From Paenibacillus sp. R14(2021) (GTDB lineage: Bacteria; Bacillota; Bacilli; Paenibacillales; Paenibacillaceae): DNA of 64,000 bases. Positions 45,871-56,403 of this stretch are shown here, in pieces (within the stretch, counting starts at the first letter, position 1; each line of letters begins with the position of its first letter). The stretch is from contig NZ_CP080269.1 in assembly GCF_019431355.1 (NCBI RefSeq), positions 1,612,001-1,676,000 of the forward strand, given 5' to 3'. A model generated the notes under the pieces. It saw only the letters and a program-made list of their open reading frames with translations. It was not told the origin of the DNA and searched no databases. Position numbers and translations under genes: made by a program.

Positions 45871-47844
45871 TTATTCCTCATACTCGGTGAAATCGACATT
45901 TTCCACGATCCACCGTTTGCGCGGGTCGACCTTATCGCCCATCAGCGTCGAAACGCGCCGCTCGGCTTTCGCCGCATCTTCGATCTGTACCTGCAGCAGC
46001 GTGCGGGTCTCTTGGTTCATCGTCGTTTCCCACAGCTGATCCGGGTTCATCTCGCCTAGTCCTTTGTAGCGCTGGAGCTCGAAATTCTTGCCGAATTCCT
46101 TCAAATAATTTTGAAGCTGCTCGTCTGACCAGGCATAACGCACCGTCTCCAGCTTGCCGGATTTGCGCGTGATTTTATAAAGCGGCGGCTGGGCGATGAA
46201 GACACGTCCCAAATCAATCAGCGGCTTCATGTACCGGTAAAAGAAGGTTAGCAGCAGCACTTGAATGTGCGCGCCGTCCGTATCGGCATCCGTCATAATG
46301 ATGATTTTGCTATAGTTACACGATTCTGCGTCGAATTCCGGGCCGATCCCGGCACCGATTGCCGCAATAACCGCTTTGTATTCGTCGTTTTTTAGAATAT
46401 CCAGCAGCTTCGCCTTCTCCGGATTCATCGGCTTGCCCTTCAGCGGCAGGATCGCTTGAAACTTGGAATCACGTCCTTGCTTGGCAGAACCTCCGGCGGA
46501 GTCGCCTTCAACGATGAACAGCTCCGTGCGGGAGACATCCTTCGATTGCGCGGGCGTCAGCTTGCCGTTCAAGTTGGAGCTTTGGCTGCTCTTCTTGCCG
46601 CTGCGAATTTCGTCGCGCGCCTTGCGGGCGGCTTCGCGCGCTCTTGATGCTTGCAAGGCCTTTTTCAGAAGCATCTGGGCGACCTGAGGATTCTCCTCTA
46701 GAAACACCTGCATCTTCTCGGAAACAATCGCATCGACGGCGCTTCTGGCCGACGAGCTTCCCAGCTGGTCTTTCGTCTGTCCGACGAATTCTACCTCGCC
46801 CATCTTGATGTTAATAACGGCCATGATGCCTTCGCGCAGGTCGTTGCCGTCCAAATTCTTATCTTTTTCTTTCAAAAGCGCGTTTTTGCGGGCATAGTCG
46901 TTCATGACGCGCGTATACGCTGTTTTGAAGCCGGTTTCGTGCGTACCGCCGCCTCTTGTCGGGATCGCGTTAACGAAGGAAGCCATCGTTTCCGTGTAGC
47001 CGTCGTTGTACTGCAGCGCAACCTCGACCTCGATGTCGTCCCTTTCACCTGTGAAATGAACGACTTCATGCAGTACGGTCTTGTCCTCATTTAGAAACTG
47101 GACGAACTGCTTCGCGCCGCCCTCGTAATAAAACTGCTCCTGCTTGCCGTTGCGGTCGTCTTTGACCGTTACTTTCAAGCCGGAGTTCAAAAAAGCGATT
47201 TCCTGCAGCCGTTCGGACAGCGTCTCATAGTTGATCGACGTGCCGCCGTGGAAAACGCGGGCATCCGGCTTGAACGTAATTTTCGTCCCCGTTCGGTTCG
47301 TGTTTCCCGTGATTTCAAGTCCGGTTACCGGTTCGCCGACATGCTCTTTGCCCGCTTGATCGACCCAGTATTCGAAACGCTGCTTATGTATCTTGCCATC
47401 CCGGAAAATCTCGACTTCCAGCCATTCCGACAGCGCATTCGTCACAGAAGCGCCTACGCCGTGAAGACCGCCGGATTTCTTGTATCCGTTGCCGCCAAAC
47501 TTGCCGCCTGCATGCAGCATGGTGAAAACGACCTGGGGGGTGGGTATGCCGGTTTTGTGCATGCCTGTCGGGATGCCCCGTCCGTTATCGCGGACCGTCA
47601 CGGAGCCGTCGCTGTTGATCGACACGTCAATGGCGGAGCAGAACTTCGCCAGATGCTCATCGACCGCGTTATCCACGATCTCCCACACGAGATGATGCAA
47701 GCCTGAACTGCTTGTGCTCCCAATATACATACCAGGCCGTTTACGAACTGCGGTCAACCCTTCCAATACCTGAATGTCATCCGCATCGTAATTGCCGGCA
47801 GCCGAACTTTTATCGCCCGCAAGCAAATCCAACTGCTCAGTCAT
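45871..47844 (-). CDS. parE: DNA topoisomerase IV subunit B
   Basis: A 657-residue GHKL ATPase subunit. The N-terminal ATP site has [27 protein letters not shown] and [15 protein letters not shown]. The TOPRIM domain has [17 protein letters not shown], and [19 protein letters not shown] supplies the metal-binding DxD. Start ATG 47844 has AGGAGG; the longer frame from 47901 begins inside the upstream repeat. It precedes parC in the same operon. The 138-bp tandem repeat at 47861 occupies its leader. Confidence 0.95.
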   Translation of the reverse strand: MTEQLDLLAGDKSSAAGNYDADDIQVLEGLTAVRKRPGMYIGSTSSSGLHHLVWEIVDNAVDEHLAKFCSAIDVSINSDGSVTVRDNGRGIPTGMHKTGIPTPQVVFTMLHAGGKFGGNGYKKSGGLHGVGASVTNALSEWLEVEIFRDGKIHKQRFEYWVDQAGKEHVGEPVTGLEITGNTNRTGTKITFKPDARVFHGGTSINYETLSERLQEIAFLNSGLKVTVKDDRNGKQEQFYYEGGAKQFVQFLNEDKTVLHEVVHFTGERDDIEVEVALQYNDGYTETMASFVNAIPTRGGGTHETGFKTAYTRVMNDYARKNALLKEKDKNLDGNDLREGIMAVINIKMGEVEFVGQTKDQLGSSSARSAVDAIVSEKMQVFLEENPQVAQMLLKKALQASRAREAARKARDEIRSGKKSSQSSNLNGKLTPAQSKDVSRTELFIVEGDSAGGSAKQGRDSKFQAILPLKGKPMNPEKAKLLDILKNDEYKAVIAAIGAGIGPEFDAESCNYSKIIIMTDADTDGAHIQVLLLTFFYRYMKPLIDLGRVFIAQPPLYKITRKSGKLETVRYAWSDEQLQNYLKEFGKNFELQRYKGLGEMNPDQLWETTMNQETRTLLQVQIEDAAKAERRVSTLMGDKVDPRKRWIVENVDFTEYEE

Positions 47845-47860
47845 AGAGAGCCTCCTAAAA

Positions 47861-48185
47861 GTTAATTGCGTTACTTCGTTGGCTTGCTTCCATGAAAGCA
47901 ATTAACTCGCTTCGGAAGCATAGGCCAAGTTTTTTTACGGTTACTTCTTCGTAAAACTTCCTTGTGAGTAAAAAAACTGACTTCGGAAGCATATGCTTGT
48001 TAATTGCGTTACTTCGTTGGCTTGCTTCCATGAAAGCAATTAACTCGCTTCGGAAGCATAGGCCAAGTTTTTTTACGGTTACTTCTTCGTAAAACTTCCT
48101 TGTGGGTAAAAAACTGACTTCGGAAGAAAATGCTTGTTTTTCGCGATACTTCTTCGTAAATCGCTTTGCTTCTTACCGAATTCCA
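47861..48185. repeat. 138-bp tandem repeat in the parE leader
   Basis: Two nearly identical 138-bp units start at 47861 and 47999, followed by a decayed partial third from about 48137. Each unit holds two inverted repeats: GTTAATTGC/GCAATTAAC and AAGTTTTTTTACG/CGTAAAACTT. The first unit ends nine bases upstream of the parE ribosome site, so any parE transcript starting upstream would carry them. Confidence 0.9.
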
Positions 48186-48214
48186 AAAAATCATCGTCGC
48201 TCGCTTCAGCTATT

Positions 48215-49201
48215 CTAATTCATGATGTCCTGTTTCGTAAAGACGGAGAACGAAACGATAAGTGCGGCTGCCGCCCAAACGGCGAGAATGAAAAGCGAGA
48301 AAGACAGCGTCATGCCTGTAATTGGAGGCGGCGAACCCGCTAAATAATCGGTTAATTGCAAATTAACGGCGAATACGTATTTGGCGCTTTGCCAGGAGGA
48401 CGACATGCTGGAGAGAATCGTCCCGGAGATGACGGCGGCCATCATCGTCACGATGCTTGCAGCCGTGCTCCGAATAAGGACGGAGACCATCAGCGCGAGG
48501 ATGGCGACTGTCATGGACGATACCCAGATCAGACCGGATTCCATCAGTATATACAGCCATTGCGGCACGGCGTGGACATAGGCACTGTCAATCGCGGAGC
48601 CTTTGATTAAGAATCCCGTAAACACCGGCATCCCCCAGCCGCCGTAGCCAAACACTGCGCCTGATATAAGATAACAGAGAACGCCGCTGACCACAACGGT
48701 TAAAGAAACGTAGAAGATGAGTGCTACCAGCTTGCTCAGCAATATTTTCCAGCGTTTAACAGGTCTGGTAAGCAGCATTTTGATCGTACCAGCCGTACGC
48801 TCGCCCGAGATCAAATCCGATGCGATCGCCAGAACGAGCAGCGGATAAAACAGCGTCACGGAGCTCGACATGAAGCTTCGTGTGAACGACACGCCGTCCG
48901 GCGAATTCGGGTTAACGTTATGGTCCAAATAATACTGCAGCTGCTGGACGGCTATCCGGCGCGAGCGTTTCCATTCCTCAGGAATTCGGTCGCTTGCGAG
49001 CATGTTCTGATTCTCGTTGATTTGCTGCACCAGCTGATTGCGCCAATCCTTGAAATTTTTCTTGTTCGTCTCGGAAATGCGAAGCTGAGCATAGGTGAAG
49101 ATCGGAATAAGCACGAGCAATACCAAGATAATGACGTAAAACCGTTTCTTTTTCCATATTTTCAGCGTTTCGTTCTGAATGAGCGGCAGCAATCTATCCA
49201 A
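48215..49201 (-). CDS. ABC-2 type transporter permease
   Basis: A 328-residue membrane protein. One helix at 20-40 (FYVIILVLLVLIPIF), a large extracytoplasmic loop (about 45-120), then five helices including SGERTAGTIKMLLTRPVKRW, the typical cytoplasmic coupling segment of ABC-2 permeases. It pairs with the ATPase at 49194, with which it overlaps by eight bases. Probably exports a lipid, peptide or drug; the substrate is not predictable. Confidence 0.88.
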   Translation of the reverse strand: MDRLLPLIQNETLKIWKKKRFYVIILVLLVLIPIFTYAQLRISETNKKNFKDWRNQLVQQINENQNMLASDRIPEEWKRSRRIAVQQLQYYLDHNVNPNSPDGVSFTRSFMSSSVTLFYPLLVLAIASDLISGERTAGTIKMLLTRPVKRWKILLSKLVALIFYVSLTVVVSGVLCYLISGAVFGYGGWGMPVFTGFLIKGSAIDSAYVHAVPQWLYILMESGLIWVSSMTVAILALMVSVLIRSTAASIVTMMAAVISGTILSSMSSSWQSAKYVFAVNLQLTDYLAGSPPPITGMTLSFSLFILAVWAAAALIVSFSVFTKQDIMN

Positions 49202-50162
49202 TGCTCTCCCCCTCCGTCATCTGCAAAAATAATTCTTCCAGCGTCGGCGCAATCCGCTGCACGGAAACGATGCCGATACCTGCAAATACAGCCTTCTCTA
49301 CCACGGCGGAGATGCGGTCCTGGCTCATCGTCGTGATTTGGGCGTCCTTCAAGCCGGCGAGAATGCTCTCGTCGATGCGATGTTCATCGTCCCCGACGAA
49401 ATGGATATCATGCTCCTTCGCAAGCAGCCGCCTGCCGGCCTCCGGCTGGTCGAACTGCCAAACGACATAATTACCTGCGCCGTTCACGAGCTCGTCAACG
49501 GTACCCACCGCAAGCACCTCGCCCCGGCTAATTATGGCGACTCGGTCGCACATGAGCTGGATTTCGCTCAGCAAATGACTGGAAATAAATAAGCTCATCC
49601 CCTGGTCGGCCAACGTGCGGACGAATTCGCGCAGCTCCTTGATGCCCTTAGGGTCCAAACCGTTCGTCGGCTCATCTAAGATAAGCAGCTTCGGCTTGCC
49701 AAGCAGCGCCTGCGCAATACCGAGCCGCTGACGCATACCAAGCGAATATGTCTTTACCTTGTCATGAATCCGGGCTTCGAGGCCGACAATGCTGACAACC
49801 TCCTCAATTCGGGCACGGTCAATACCGCGCTGCATGCGTGCGAAGTGCTCCAAATTCTCCCAGCCCGACATGTAGGAATACGCCTCGGGATTTTCCACAA
49901 TGCAGCCCACGTGGCGCAGTGCTTCTTCGGGCTCGCGCTGGACATGATAGCCGCAGATCAGGACTTCGCCCGAGGTCGGTTTGATCAAATCGACAAGCAT
50001 GCGGATCGTCGTCGTTTTCCCGGCGCCGTTCGGTCCGAGAAAACCGAAAATCTCGCCCTTTCTCACGTCAAAGCTTACATTCTTGATGATCGGCTTGCCG
50101 CTGATTTGCTTCTTCACATTTCTGACAGACAATACGACATCTGGATTTGTAGTCATGTGCAA
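49194..50162 (-). CDS. ABC transporter ATP-binding protein
   Basis: A 322-residue ATPase of the CcmA/DRA type: Walker A GPNGAGKTTT, signature YSLGMRQRLGIAQALL, Walker B LLILDEPTNGLDP and switch FISSHLL. The C-terminal 80 residues after the ATPase domain are the usual regulatory extension. Start near 50162 (ATGs at 50162 and 50156). It overlaps the permease gene and follows the SGNH hydrolase gene by 12 bases, so the three probably form one operon. Confidence 0.92.
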   Translation of the reverse strand: MHMTTNPDVVLSVRNVKKQISGKPIIKNVSFDVRKGEIFGFLGPNGAGKTTTIRMLVDLIKPTSGEVLICGYHVQREPEEALRHVGCIVENPEAYSYMSGWENLEHFARMQRGIDRARIEEVVSIVGLEARIHDKVKTYSLGMRQRLGIAQALLGKPKLLILDEPTNGLDPKGIKELREFVRTLADQGMSLFISSHLLSEIQLMCDRVAIISRGEVLAVGTVDELVNGAGNYVVWQFDQPEAGRRLLAKEHDIHFVGDDEHRIDESILAGLKDAQITTMSQDRISAVVEKAVFAGIGIVSVQRIAPTLEELFLQMTEGESIG

Positions 50163-50174
50163 TGTAGTCCCCTC

Positions 50175-51002
50175 CTATTCCAACGACTGCGCAATTCGTG
50201 CTGCAATCTGCCTATAGCCGTCATGATTCGGGTGAAAATGATCGGAAGACAAGTATGTATTTATCGTACGTTCAAACAAATCGAACGTTGGAATCATAGT
50301 CATATTGGGGTACTTATGAAGGACTGAGTAGGCTTGCTCATTCCACTGCTGGATTTGCAGTGAACCGTCCCGAAAATCCTTTAGGTCGTAAAACGGATTA
50401 TAGAGGCCCATATACACGACCTGCGCATTCGGGTTGATCTCGTGCAGCTGCTTGATCACGCTCGTTAAGCGGTTCAAACCTTGAGGCAGCTCCTTCTTCA
50501 GCTTATCCAAGCTTAAATCGCCGGTCGATTCGCTTGCCGTCGTTCCGGATGCGATTTGGAATAAATCGTTGCCGCCGATTGAAAAAACGATAAGATTCGC
50601 CTGCTTTAATGCATATCTGTACCCCTTATCCGTTTTGAGCAGACGGCTCAATTGATCCGCTCGCAGCCCATTAACAGCCAAATTGTTGCCGAGCTTGACA
50701 GGAATGTTCGGGTATTTGAGTTTCAACTGCGCGACCAGCTGCTTGACATACCCTTCGCCCGTCGAATCGCCTGTTCCTTTCGTCAACGAATCCCCGATTG
50801 CCGCAATCGTGATTTGTTTGCTGCTGCTTAGGCTGCCGCTTGGCGGAAGCTCCGGTTTGCTGTCACTCCCCATATAAGCCTGTGCCTTCGGATACAGCAT
50901 ATCTTTCACGGCATAGCCAAATCCGACAAGCAGCAGCAAGGTTGCCGCGAGCGCCGAAATTCCGATGATTCTCCACATGACGCCGGATGGAACACTTCGC
51001 AT
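50175..51002 (-). CDS. SGNH/GDSL hydrolase, membrane-anchored
   Basis: A 275-residue esterase/lipase-type protein. An N-terminal membrane anchor (IIGISALAATLLLLVGFGYA) is followed by the catalytic blocks ITIAAIGDSLTKGTG (Ser), IFSIGGNDLF (Gly/Asn) and DHFHPNHDGY (Asp/His). It acts outside the membrane on an ester, perhaps of lipid or acylated wall polymer. ATG 51002 has AAGGGGGTGG upstream; the frame from 51047 adds 15 residues including the ribosome site. Shares an operon with the ABC-2 exporter downstream. Confidence 0.88.
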   Translation of the reverse strand: MRSVPSGVMWRIIGISALAATLLLLVGFGYAVKDMLYPKAQAYMGSDSKPELPPSGSLSSSKQITIAAIGDSLTKGTGDSTGEGYVKQLVAQLKLKYPNIPVKLGNNLAVNGLRADQLSRLLKTDKGYRYALKQANLIVFSIGGNDLFQIASGTTASESTGDLSLDKLKKELPQGLNRLTSVIKQLHEINPNAQVVYMGLYNPFYDLKDFRDGSLQIQQWNEQAYSVLHKYPNMTMIPTFDLFERTINTYLSSDHFHPNHDGYRQIAARIAQSLE

Positions 51003-51178
51003 TTCGCTGCCACCCCCTTCCTTGTTATCGTTCTCTCTACACTCCATACCGCCGCTGAATACAGCTGAAAAATTTACTTATTCTTTTTAAAGTAATGCTT
51101 TCGGCATAATTTTGCAAATTAAACCAATTACTCCAAAACAAATTTAACTCTTTAGGCTCGCGGATCAAAAAAATCCGG

Positions 51179-51228
51179 GTATGCCCGCAACAGGCTCTCA
51201 CATAGGAGAGTCATCTTGACGGGCATAC
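51179..51228. terminator. Hairpin between purT and SGNH genes
   Basis: GTATGCCCG (51179-51187) pairs with CGGGCATAC (51220-51228); an inner CTCTC/GAGAG adds to it. It lacks a T run, so it is a weak terminator or a transcript-end hairpin for purT. Confidence 0.45.
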
Positions 51229-51249
51229 TCGGACATTCAATGGCTTGAC

Positions 51250-52428
51250 TTATTCATAGCGGATTGTTAGGGACTGCGCGGCTTTGCGAGCCAATTCTCT
51301 CGCTTCCGCAACATGGTCAGCCGAGCTGAGCGCTACAGCCATACGGCGCCCCGGCTTCGTAACGGGCTTACCGAATACGCGAACCTGCGTATTGGGAATG
51401 GCCAACGCACTGGACAGGCCGTCGATCTGGAACGATTCTGCTTCGCGATCTGCCTTGAGCGTGTAGGTTGCGCCAGGTGTCAACAGCCGGATCGTCGGTA
51501 TCGGGAAGCCCAAAATCGCGCGTGCGTGCAGCGCAAACTCCGACAAATCCTGTGTAGCCATTGTAACCATGCCTGTATCGTGCGGTCGCGGTGATACCTC
51601 GCTGAACAATACGCCGTCCTTCGTCAGAAACAGCTCTACGCCGTAAATGCCGTAACCGCCCAGCTCGTCCGTAACGGCGCGCGCGATCGACTCTGCCTCT
51701 TCGATTTGCTGCTGCGACATTTCATGCGGCTGCCAGGACTCGATATAGTCGCCGTCCTTCTGAATATGGCCGATCGGCGCACAGAAAGAAGTGCCGGAGA
51801 CCGAGCGAACCGTCAGCAGCGTAATTTCGGAATCGAAGTGAACAAAGCCTTCGACGATCACGCGCTGCTTCTTCGCGCGTCCGCCGTCCATGGCATACTG
51901 CCAGCAAGCCTCGGCGTCACCCTCGGTTTTGCAGACGCTTTGTCCTTTGCCGGAGGAGCTCATGATCGGTTTAATGACGCAAGGCGTCCCGAGCTCGGCG
52001 ACGGCTGCCTTCAGCTCATCGAGCGTATCCGCGAAGCGATACGGTGCCGTAGGCAGACCCAGCGTTTCCGCAGCCAACCTGCGGATGCCTTCGCGGTCCA
52101 TCGTCAAGAGTGCCGCGCGGGCGGTCGGAATGACGCGGAAGCCTTCCTGCTCCAGCTCGACGAGCGCGCTTGTCGCAATGGCTTCGATCTCCGGAACGAG
52201 CAGATCCGGCTGTTCCTTGAGTATTAATGCCCGCAGCGCTGCGGGGTCAAGCATATCGATAACATAGGAGCGGTGTGCAACCTGCATGGCAGGCGCATGC
52301 TCGTAACGGTCAACGGCAATCGTCTCTACGCCTAGGCGCTGCGCTTCGATAATGACCTCTTTACCGAGCTCGCCAGAACCAAGCAGCATGATTTTTCGGG
52401 CATTTGCAGAAAGCGGTGATCCATACAT
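51250..52428 (-). CDS. purT: Formate-dependent phosphoribosylglycinamide formyltransferase
   Basis: A 392-residue ATP-grasp enzyme making formyl-GAR from GAR, formate and ATP (third step of purine synthesis, folate-free route). [20 protein letters not shown] is the N-terminal fold; [13 protein letters not shown] is the ATP-binding loop; [20 protein letters not shown] and [10 protein letters not shown] are PurT signatures. Full length for the family. ATG 52428. GGGAGG lies 12 bases upstream inside a hairpin-forming leader. It stands apart from other pur genes. Confidence 0.94.
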   Translation of the reverse strand: MYGSPLSANARKIMLLGSGELGKEVIIEAQRLGVETIAVDRYEHAPAMQVAHRSYVIDMLDPAALRALILKEQPDLLVPEIEAIATSALVELEQEGFRVIPTARAALLTMDREGIRRLAAETLGLPTAPYRFADTLDELKAAVAELGTPCVIKPIMSSSGKGQSVCKTEGDAEACWQYAMDGGRAKKQRVIVEGFVHFDSEITLLTVRSVSGTSFCAPIGHIQKDGDYIESWQPHEMSQQQIEEAESIARAVTDELGGYGIYGVELFLTKDGVLFSEVSPRPHDTGMVTMATQDLSEFALHARAILGFPIPTIRLLTPGATYTLKADREAESFQIDGLSSALAIPNTQVRVFGKPVTKPGRRMAVALSSADHVAEARELARKAAQSLTIRYE

Positions 52429-52433
52429 AGAAC

Positions 52434-52534
52434 AAAAGAACCTCCCGGAAGATGACAGGCGGGCAGAGGCGCGAACAGCTTCCTTCGCAATCTTTGCCAG
52501 CCTGCTTGTTTTCTTCCATTGTGGAGGTTCTTTT
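52434..52534 (-). promoter_or_regulatory. purT: purT leader with ribosome-site-sequestering inverted repeat
   Basis: On the minus strand AAAAGAACCTCC (52534-52523) is perfectly complementary to GGAGGTTCTTTT (52445-52434), which contains the purT ribosome site. The 77-base loop holds a short frame ([17 protein letters not shown]). The 3' arm ends in TTTT. This could be a translational switch or an attenuator; no known riboswitch class was recognised. Confidence 0.5.
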
Positions 52535-52549
52535 ACGAAAAATCAAGAA

Positions 52550-54385
52550 TTATGCCGATAAAAAACGATACTGCGCTTCGATCAATCCGTTGTAAGTCCC
52601 TTTGCGTCGAATAAGCTCGTCATGGCTGCCCTGCTCGACGATTTGACCATGATCCAAGACGACAATGCGGTCCGCATTGCGAATCGTGGACAACCGGTGC
52701 GCGACGATAAACGATGTCCGTCCCTGCAGCAGCTTCTTGAGCGCCTCTTGAATTTTGAGCTCGGTTTCGGTATCGATGCTCGCCGTCGCTTCGTCAAGAA
52801 TCAATACGCGCGGGTCGGCGAGGAGCGCCCGGGCAAACGAGAGCAGCTGACGCTGTCCCATTGACAGTATGTTGCCGCGTTCCTGAACCTCCGTATCGTA
52901 GCCGTCAGGCAGATTCATGATGAAATCATGCGCGTCCACCGCCGTTGCTGCTTTGACGATTTCGTCATCAGTGGCGTCAAGCCGCCCGAAACGGATATTT
53001 TCACGAATCGTACCGGAGAAAATGAACGTATCCTGGAGCACGACGCCGACCTGCGAACGCAAGCTTTCGATGCTCACGGTGCGGATATCCGTGCCGTCGA
53101 TGCGTACAGCACCTTGAACAGGATCATAGAATCGGCATAGCAGGTTCATGATTGTACTCTTGCCGGAGCCGGTATGGCCCACGAGGGCAATGGTTTCCCC
53201 TGCCTGGACGTGCAGATCGATGCCCTTCAGCGCTGGACGCCCCTTCTCATACTCGAACACGATGGAATCAAAGGACACATCGCCTTGGATTCGAGGCAGC
53301 TCGCGTGCACCAAGCAGTTCCCCTACGGTAGGCTCCTCGTCGATGAATTCGAAGATTCGCTCCGACGATGCCATCGCGATCAACAGCTGCGCGTACATTT
53401 GACCAAGCCGATTGATCGGGTCCCAGAAGTTGCCCACGTAGTTGGCGAACCCGACGAGAATCCCTACCGTGATGGCTCCGACTTGAATAAGGTGGGAGCC
53501 GTACCAGAACAGAATAAGTGTCCCGACCGCCGAGGTGACTTCAATAATAGGTCCAAAGGCTTGGTTAAGCGCCGAAGCTTTGTTCCAGGCTTTAATATTG
53601 ACTTTGTTAATGTTGGTGAAGAAGCTGAAATTTGCTTTCTCCTGTGCGTAAGACTGCGTCACCCGCATCCCTTGAATACTTTCGTTCAGATGCGCGTTGA
53701 TCCGCGACTGCTTCATGCGCACGTCCTGCCAGGCAAAGCGGATCCGCCTGCGAAGCGCCGTGGAGACCACGAACATCAGCGGTACGGTAATCATTATCGC
53801 GATACCCAGCTTGAAATTCCAGATGAGCAGGATGATCACGATGCCGACCAGCTGCACGCAGTCCATCAGCAGGTTGACGACACCGTTCGTAAACAGGTCT
53901 TGAAGCGCATTGACGTCGTTCGTTACCCGCACAAGAACGGAACCCGCCGGGCGTTTATCAAAGAAGCGGAAGGACAGCTTCTGAATATGCCGGAACAAAT
54001 CATGTCGTAAATCATGAATGACCTGCTGACCGATGACATTCGTAAATTTAATCCGGTACGTGTTAGCCGCCCATTGAATAATATAAAGCACGAACATCAC
54101 TGCGGCATACATGTACAGCTTGCTTAGGCTTGGCGCACCGCCGTCCTTCGGCTGAATCGCTTCGTCGATCGCCATGATGAACAAAGCAGGTATCGCAAGC
54201 CGCGTCAGCGTACCCAGTACCATCATCACGATAATGACGGGCAGCAGCTGCTTGCGGTAAGGCTTCATGTAGGAGAACAAACGGTTGATCTGTGCCCAGT
54301 TAAACGGTTTCTCGATCGCGTCGTCATCCTTGTAGATGAATCTTTCGTCCGCGCCGCGGGGCTTCTTCACTTCTTGCTCGCTCAA
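52550..54385 (-). CDS. Heterodimeric ABC exporter subunit (BmrD/YheH-like)
   Basis: A 611-residue half-transporter: six membrane helices (about 45-330) and an ATPase domain with Walker A GHTGSGKST, Walker B VLILDEATASID with the catalytic Glu, and His in IVAHRL. The signature is LSMGQRQ instead of LSGGQ, which marks the subunit whose signature serves the degenerate site. It overlaps its partner gene by four bases. Together they would export drugs or lipids. Assignment to BmrCD type rests on these asymmetries. Confidence 0.88.
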   Translation of the reverse strand: MSEQEVKKPRGADERFIYKDDDAIEKPFNWAQINRLFSYMKPYRKQLLPVIIVMMVLGTLTRLAIPALFIMAIDEAIQPKDGGAPSLSKLYMYAAVMFVLYIIQWAANTYRIKFTNVIGQQVIHDLRHDLFRHIQKLSFRFFDKRPAGSVLVRVTNDVNALQDLFTNGVVNLLMDCVQLVGIVIILLIWNFKLGIAIMITVPLMFVVSTALRRRIRFAWQDVRMKQSRINAHLNESIQGMRVTQSYAQEKANFSFFTNINKVNIKAWNKASALNQAFGPIIEVTSAVGTLILFWYGSHLIQVGAITVGILVGFANYVGNFWDPINRLGQMYAQLLIAMASSERIFEFIDEEPTVGELLGARELPRIQGDVSFDSIVFEYEKGRPALKGIDLHVQAGETIALVGHTGSGKSTIMNLLCRFYDPVQGAVRIDGTDIRTVSIESLRSQVGVVLQDTFIFSGTIRENIRFGRLDATDDEIVKAATAVDAHDFIMNLPDGYDTEVQERGNILSMGQRQLLSFARALLADPRVLILDEATASIDTETELKIQEALKKLLQGRTSFIVAHRLSTIRNADRIVVLDHGQIVEQGSHDELIRRKGTYNGLIEAQYRFLSA

Positions 54386-56175
54386 TTGACGACCCCTCTT
54401 TCCAATCTGGCTATCATCTCTTCTGCCGTCAGCGGACGATCCGCATATTGAATTTCATACGTGTCCTGGTAGCGGCCTGGTACGCCCACTAGCTGCTCGT
54501 GACGTCCCCGCTGCACGATATGACCGTTATCCAGCACGAGGATTTCATCCGCATGACGGAGCGACGAGATCCGGTGCGCGATAATGAAGGTCGTTCGGCC
54601 TGCCATGACCTCCGAGAATCCGGCTTGAATCTCGTGCTCGGTTTCCATATCGACGGCGCTTGTCGCGTCATCCAAAATGAGAATGCGCGGGTTCTTGATA
54701 AGCGCTCTTGCGATGGCGATCCGCTGCTTCTGACCGCCTGAGAGTCCCATGCCGCGTTCGCCGACAATGGTATCGTAGCCTTCCGGGAGCTCCATGATGA
54801 AATCATGTGCTTTCGCGAGCTTCGCCGCTTGCATGATCTGTTCCTGTGTCACGCCGTCCATTCCATAGGCGATGTTGTCCCGAATTGAGCAGGAGAAGAG
54901 GAAGGTTTCTTGGAAGACTGTCGCAATCTGCGAGCGGAGGCTTTCCAGTGAAATATCGCGGATATCGATGCCGTCAATCGTGATTTTGCCGGTCTTCACG
55001 TTATAGGCGCGCATGAGCAGCTGAATAATCGTTGATTTGCCGGCGCCCGTGCTTCCTAGCAGGCCAATGACCATGCCCGGTTTCGCGTTGATGTCCACGT
55101 TCGTCAGCGCAGGCGCTTTGTCCGCGTAGTTAAAAGTGACGTTATGGAATTCGACATGGCCTTTCACGTTCGATTCGTCAAGAACGACCGGCGATCCGAC
55201 ATCCTTCACATGTACATATTCGTTCAGCAGCTCCAGCAGCCGTTCGCCGGAAGCCTTGGACTGCGTATAGTTGTTGATTTGGAAGCCAATGCTCCACATT
55301 GGGCCGATAATATACCAGAGCATACTGTAGAAAGCGACCATTTCCCCGAGCGTGATGGAGTGACGGATAACGAGCGTACCGCCTGCCACCAGCAGAATGA
55401 CCACGCACAAGCTGGCGAGCAGCTCCATGATCGGAAAATAACGTCCCCAGAGCGTAGCCGCTCCAATCTGATTGCTCTTGTACGCTTCACTGCGCTTGTC
55501 GAATTTCTCCATTTCAAACGATTCCCTCGCGAACGATTTCACGGTACGCACGCCGGTAATGTTCTCCTGAACCGATGTCGTCAGATGACTCATCGCTTGA
55601 CGCATTTCACGGAATGCCGGGTGAATGAGCTTCTCGAACTTTGTTGCGGTGAACACGAGAAAAGGCATGGTGCAGAGCGTAATCAAGGTCAGCTGCCAGT
55701 GAATGGAGAACATCATAATGGCACCAAAAACAATCATAAGCAGCATGTTCAATATTTGCGCAAAGCCGAAGGCGATAAAGTTACGGACCGCCTCCAAATC
55801 TGCTGTCAGACGCGACATGAGATCGCCTGTCTTGGCCGTATCGTAATACTGAAAGGATAAGGTTTGCAGCTTCTCATAACAGGCGTTGCGCAGCCGGAAG
55901 GCAACGCGGTTCCCTAGACGGCCGCCGAAGAATCCGTGCAGAAACTGCAGGCTTCCTTTTACCGTGACAACCCCTACGACGGCAAGCGACAGCGCAGGCA
56001 CCCATTTGAAAGACTTTGGAATGATAATATCGTCGATAAGAACGCGAAGCAGATTCGGATAAACAAGTCCAAGCGCCGTTGCGCAAATCAAGAAGGTGAT
56101 CGAAGCGATCAAATTTTTGCGTTCGACCCAGTAATACCGTTTAAGCTGCCTGAAGACTTCCAATGGGTAACCCAC
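54382..56175 (-). CDS. Heterodimeric ABC exporter subunit (BmrC/YheI-like)
   Basis: A 597-residue half-transporter with six membrane helices and an ATPase domain: Walker A GSTGAGKST, canonical signature LSGGQKQR, but Walker B ILILDDATSAVD, with Asp in place of the catalytic Glu. Thus one of the two ATP sites of the pair is degenerate, as in BmrCD and TM287/288. Start ATG 56175 with GAGTGGG upstream. First gene of the pair. A stretch of AT-rich sequence (56176-56400) without genes lies upstream. Confidence 0.88.
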   Translation of the reverse strand: MGYPLEVFRQLKRYYWVERKNLIASITFLICATALGLVYPNLLRVLIDDIIIPKSFKWVPALSLAVVGVVTVKGSLQFLHGFFGGRLGNRVAFRLRNACYEKLQTLSFQYYDTAKTGDLMSRLTADLEAVRNFIAFGFAQILNMLLMIVFGAIMMFSIHWQLTLITLCTMPFLVFTATKFEKLIHPAFREMRQAMSHLTTSVQENITGVRTVKSFARESFEMEKFDKRSEAYKSNQIGAATLWGRYFPIMELLASLCVVILLVAGGTLVIRHSITLGEMVAFYSMLWYIIGPMWSIGFQINNYTQSKASGERLLELLNEYVHVKDVGSPVVLDESNVKGHVEFHNVTFNYADKAPALTNVDINAKPGMVIGLLGSTGAGKSTIIQLLMRAYNVKTGKITIDGIDIRDISLESLRSQIATVFQETFLFSCSIRDNIAYGMDGVTQEQIMQAAKLAKAHDFIMELPEGYDTIVGERGMGLSGGQKQRIAIARALIKNPRILILDDATSAVDMETEHEIQAGFSEVMAGRTTFIIAHRISSLRHADEILVLDNGHIVQRGRHEQLVGVPGRYQDTYEIQYADRPLTAEEMIARLERGVVN

Positions 56176-56403
56176 TCCCTGTGTTTGTGAACTTTTTTTG
56201 AATATGACTGAATATTAACAGCATGAGTCCGGTACGGCAAACAGAGTGCTGGGGCATATAATTGACAATATTCGCTTCCGCTTCCATCTCACTTAAAAGT
56301 AAGGGGGTATTCTCCGATATCGTCTGAAATCATGGCAAATAGGGCCATATTCCTCCGTTTTTGCACATTTGCCTCCATTTTTGCAAGATCTCATTTGCAC
56401 AAA

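Noticed and set aside
47861..48185. parE leader repeat as a T-box or known riboswitch
   Set aside because: No T-box sequence, specifier or known aptamer core seen; the unit is simply duplicated.
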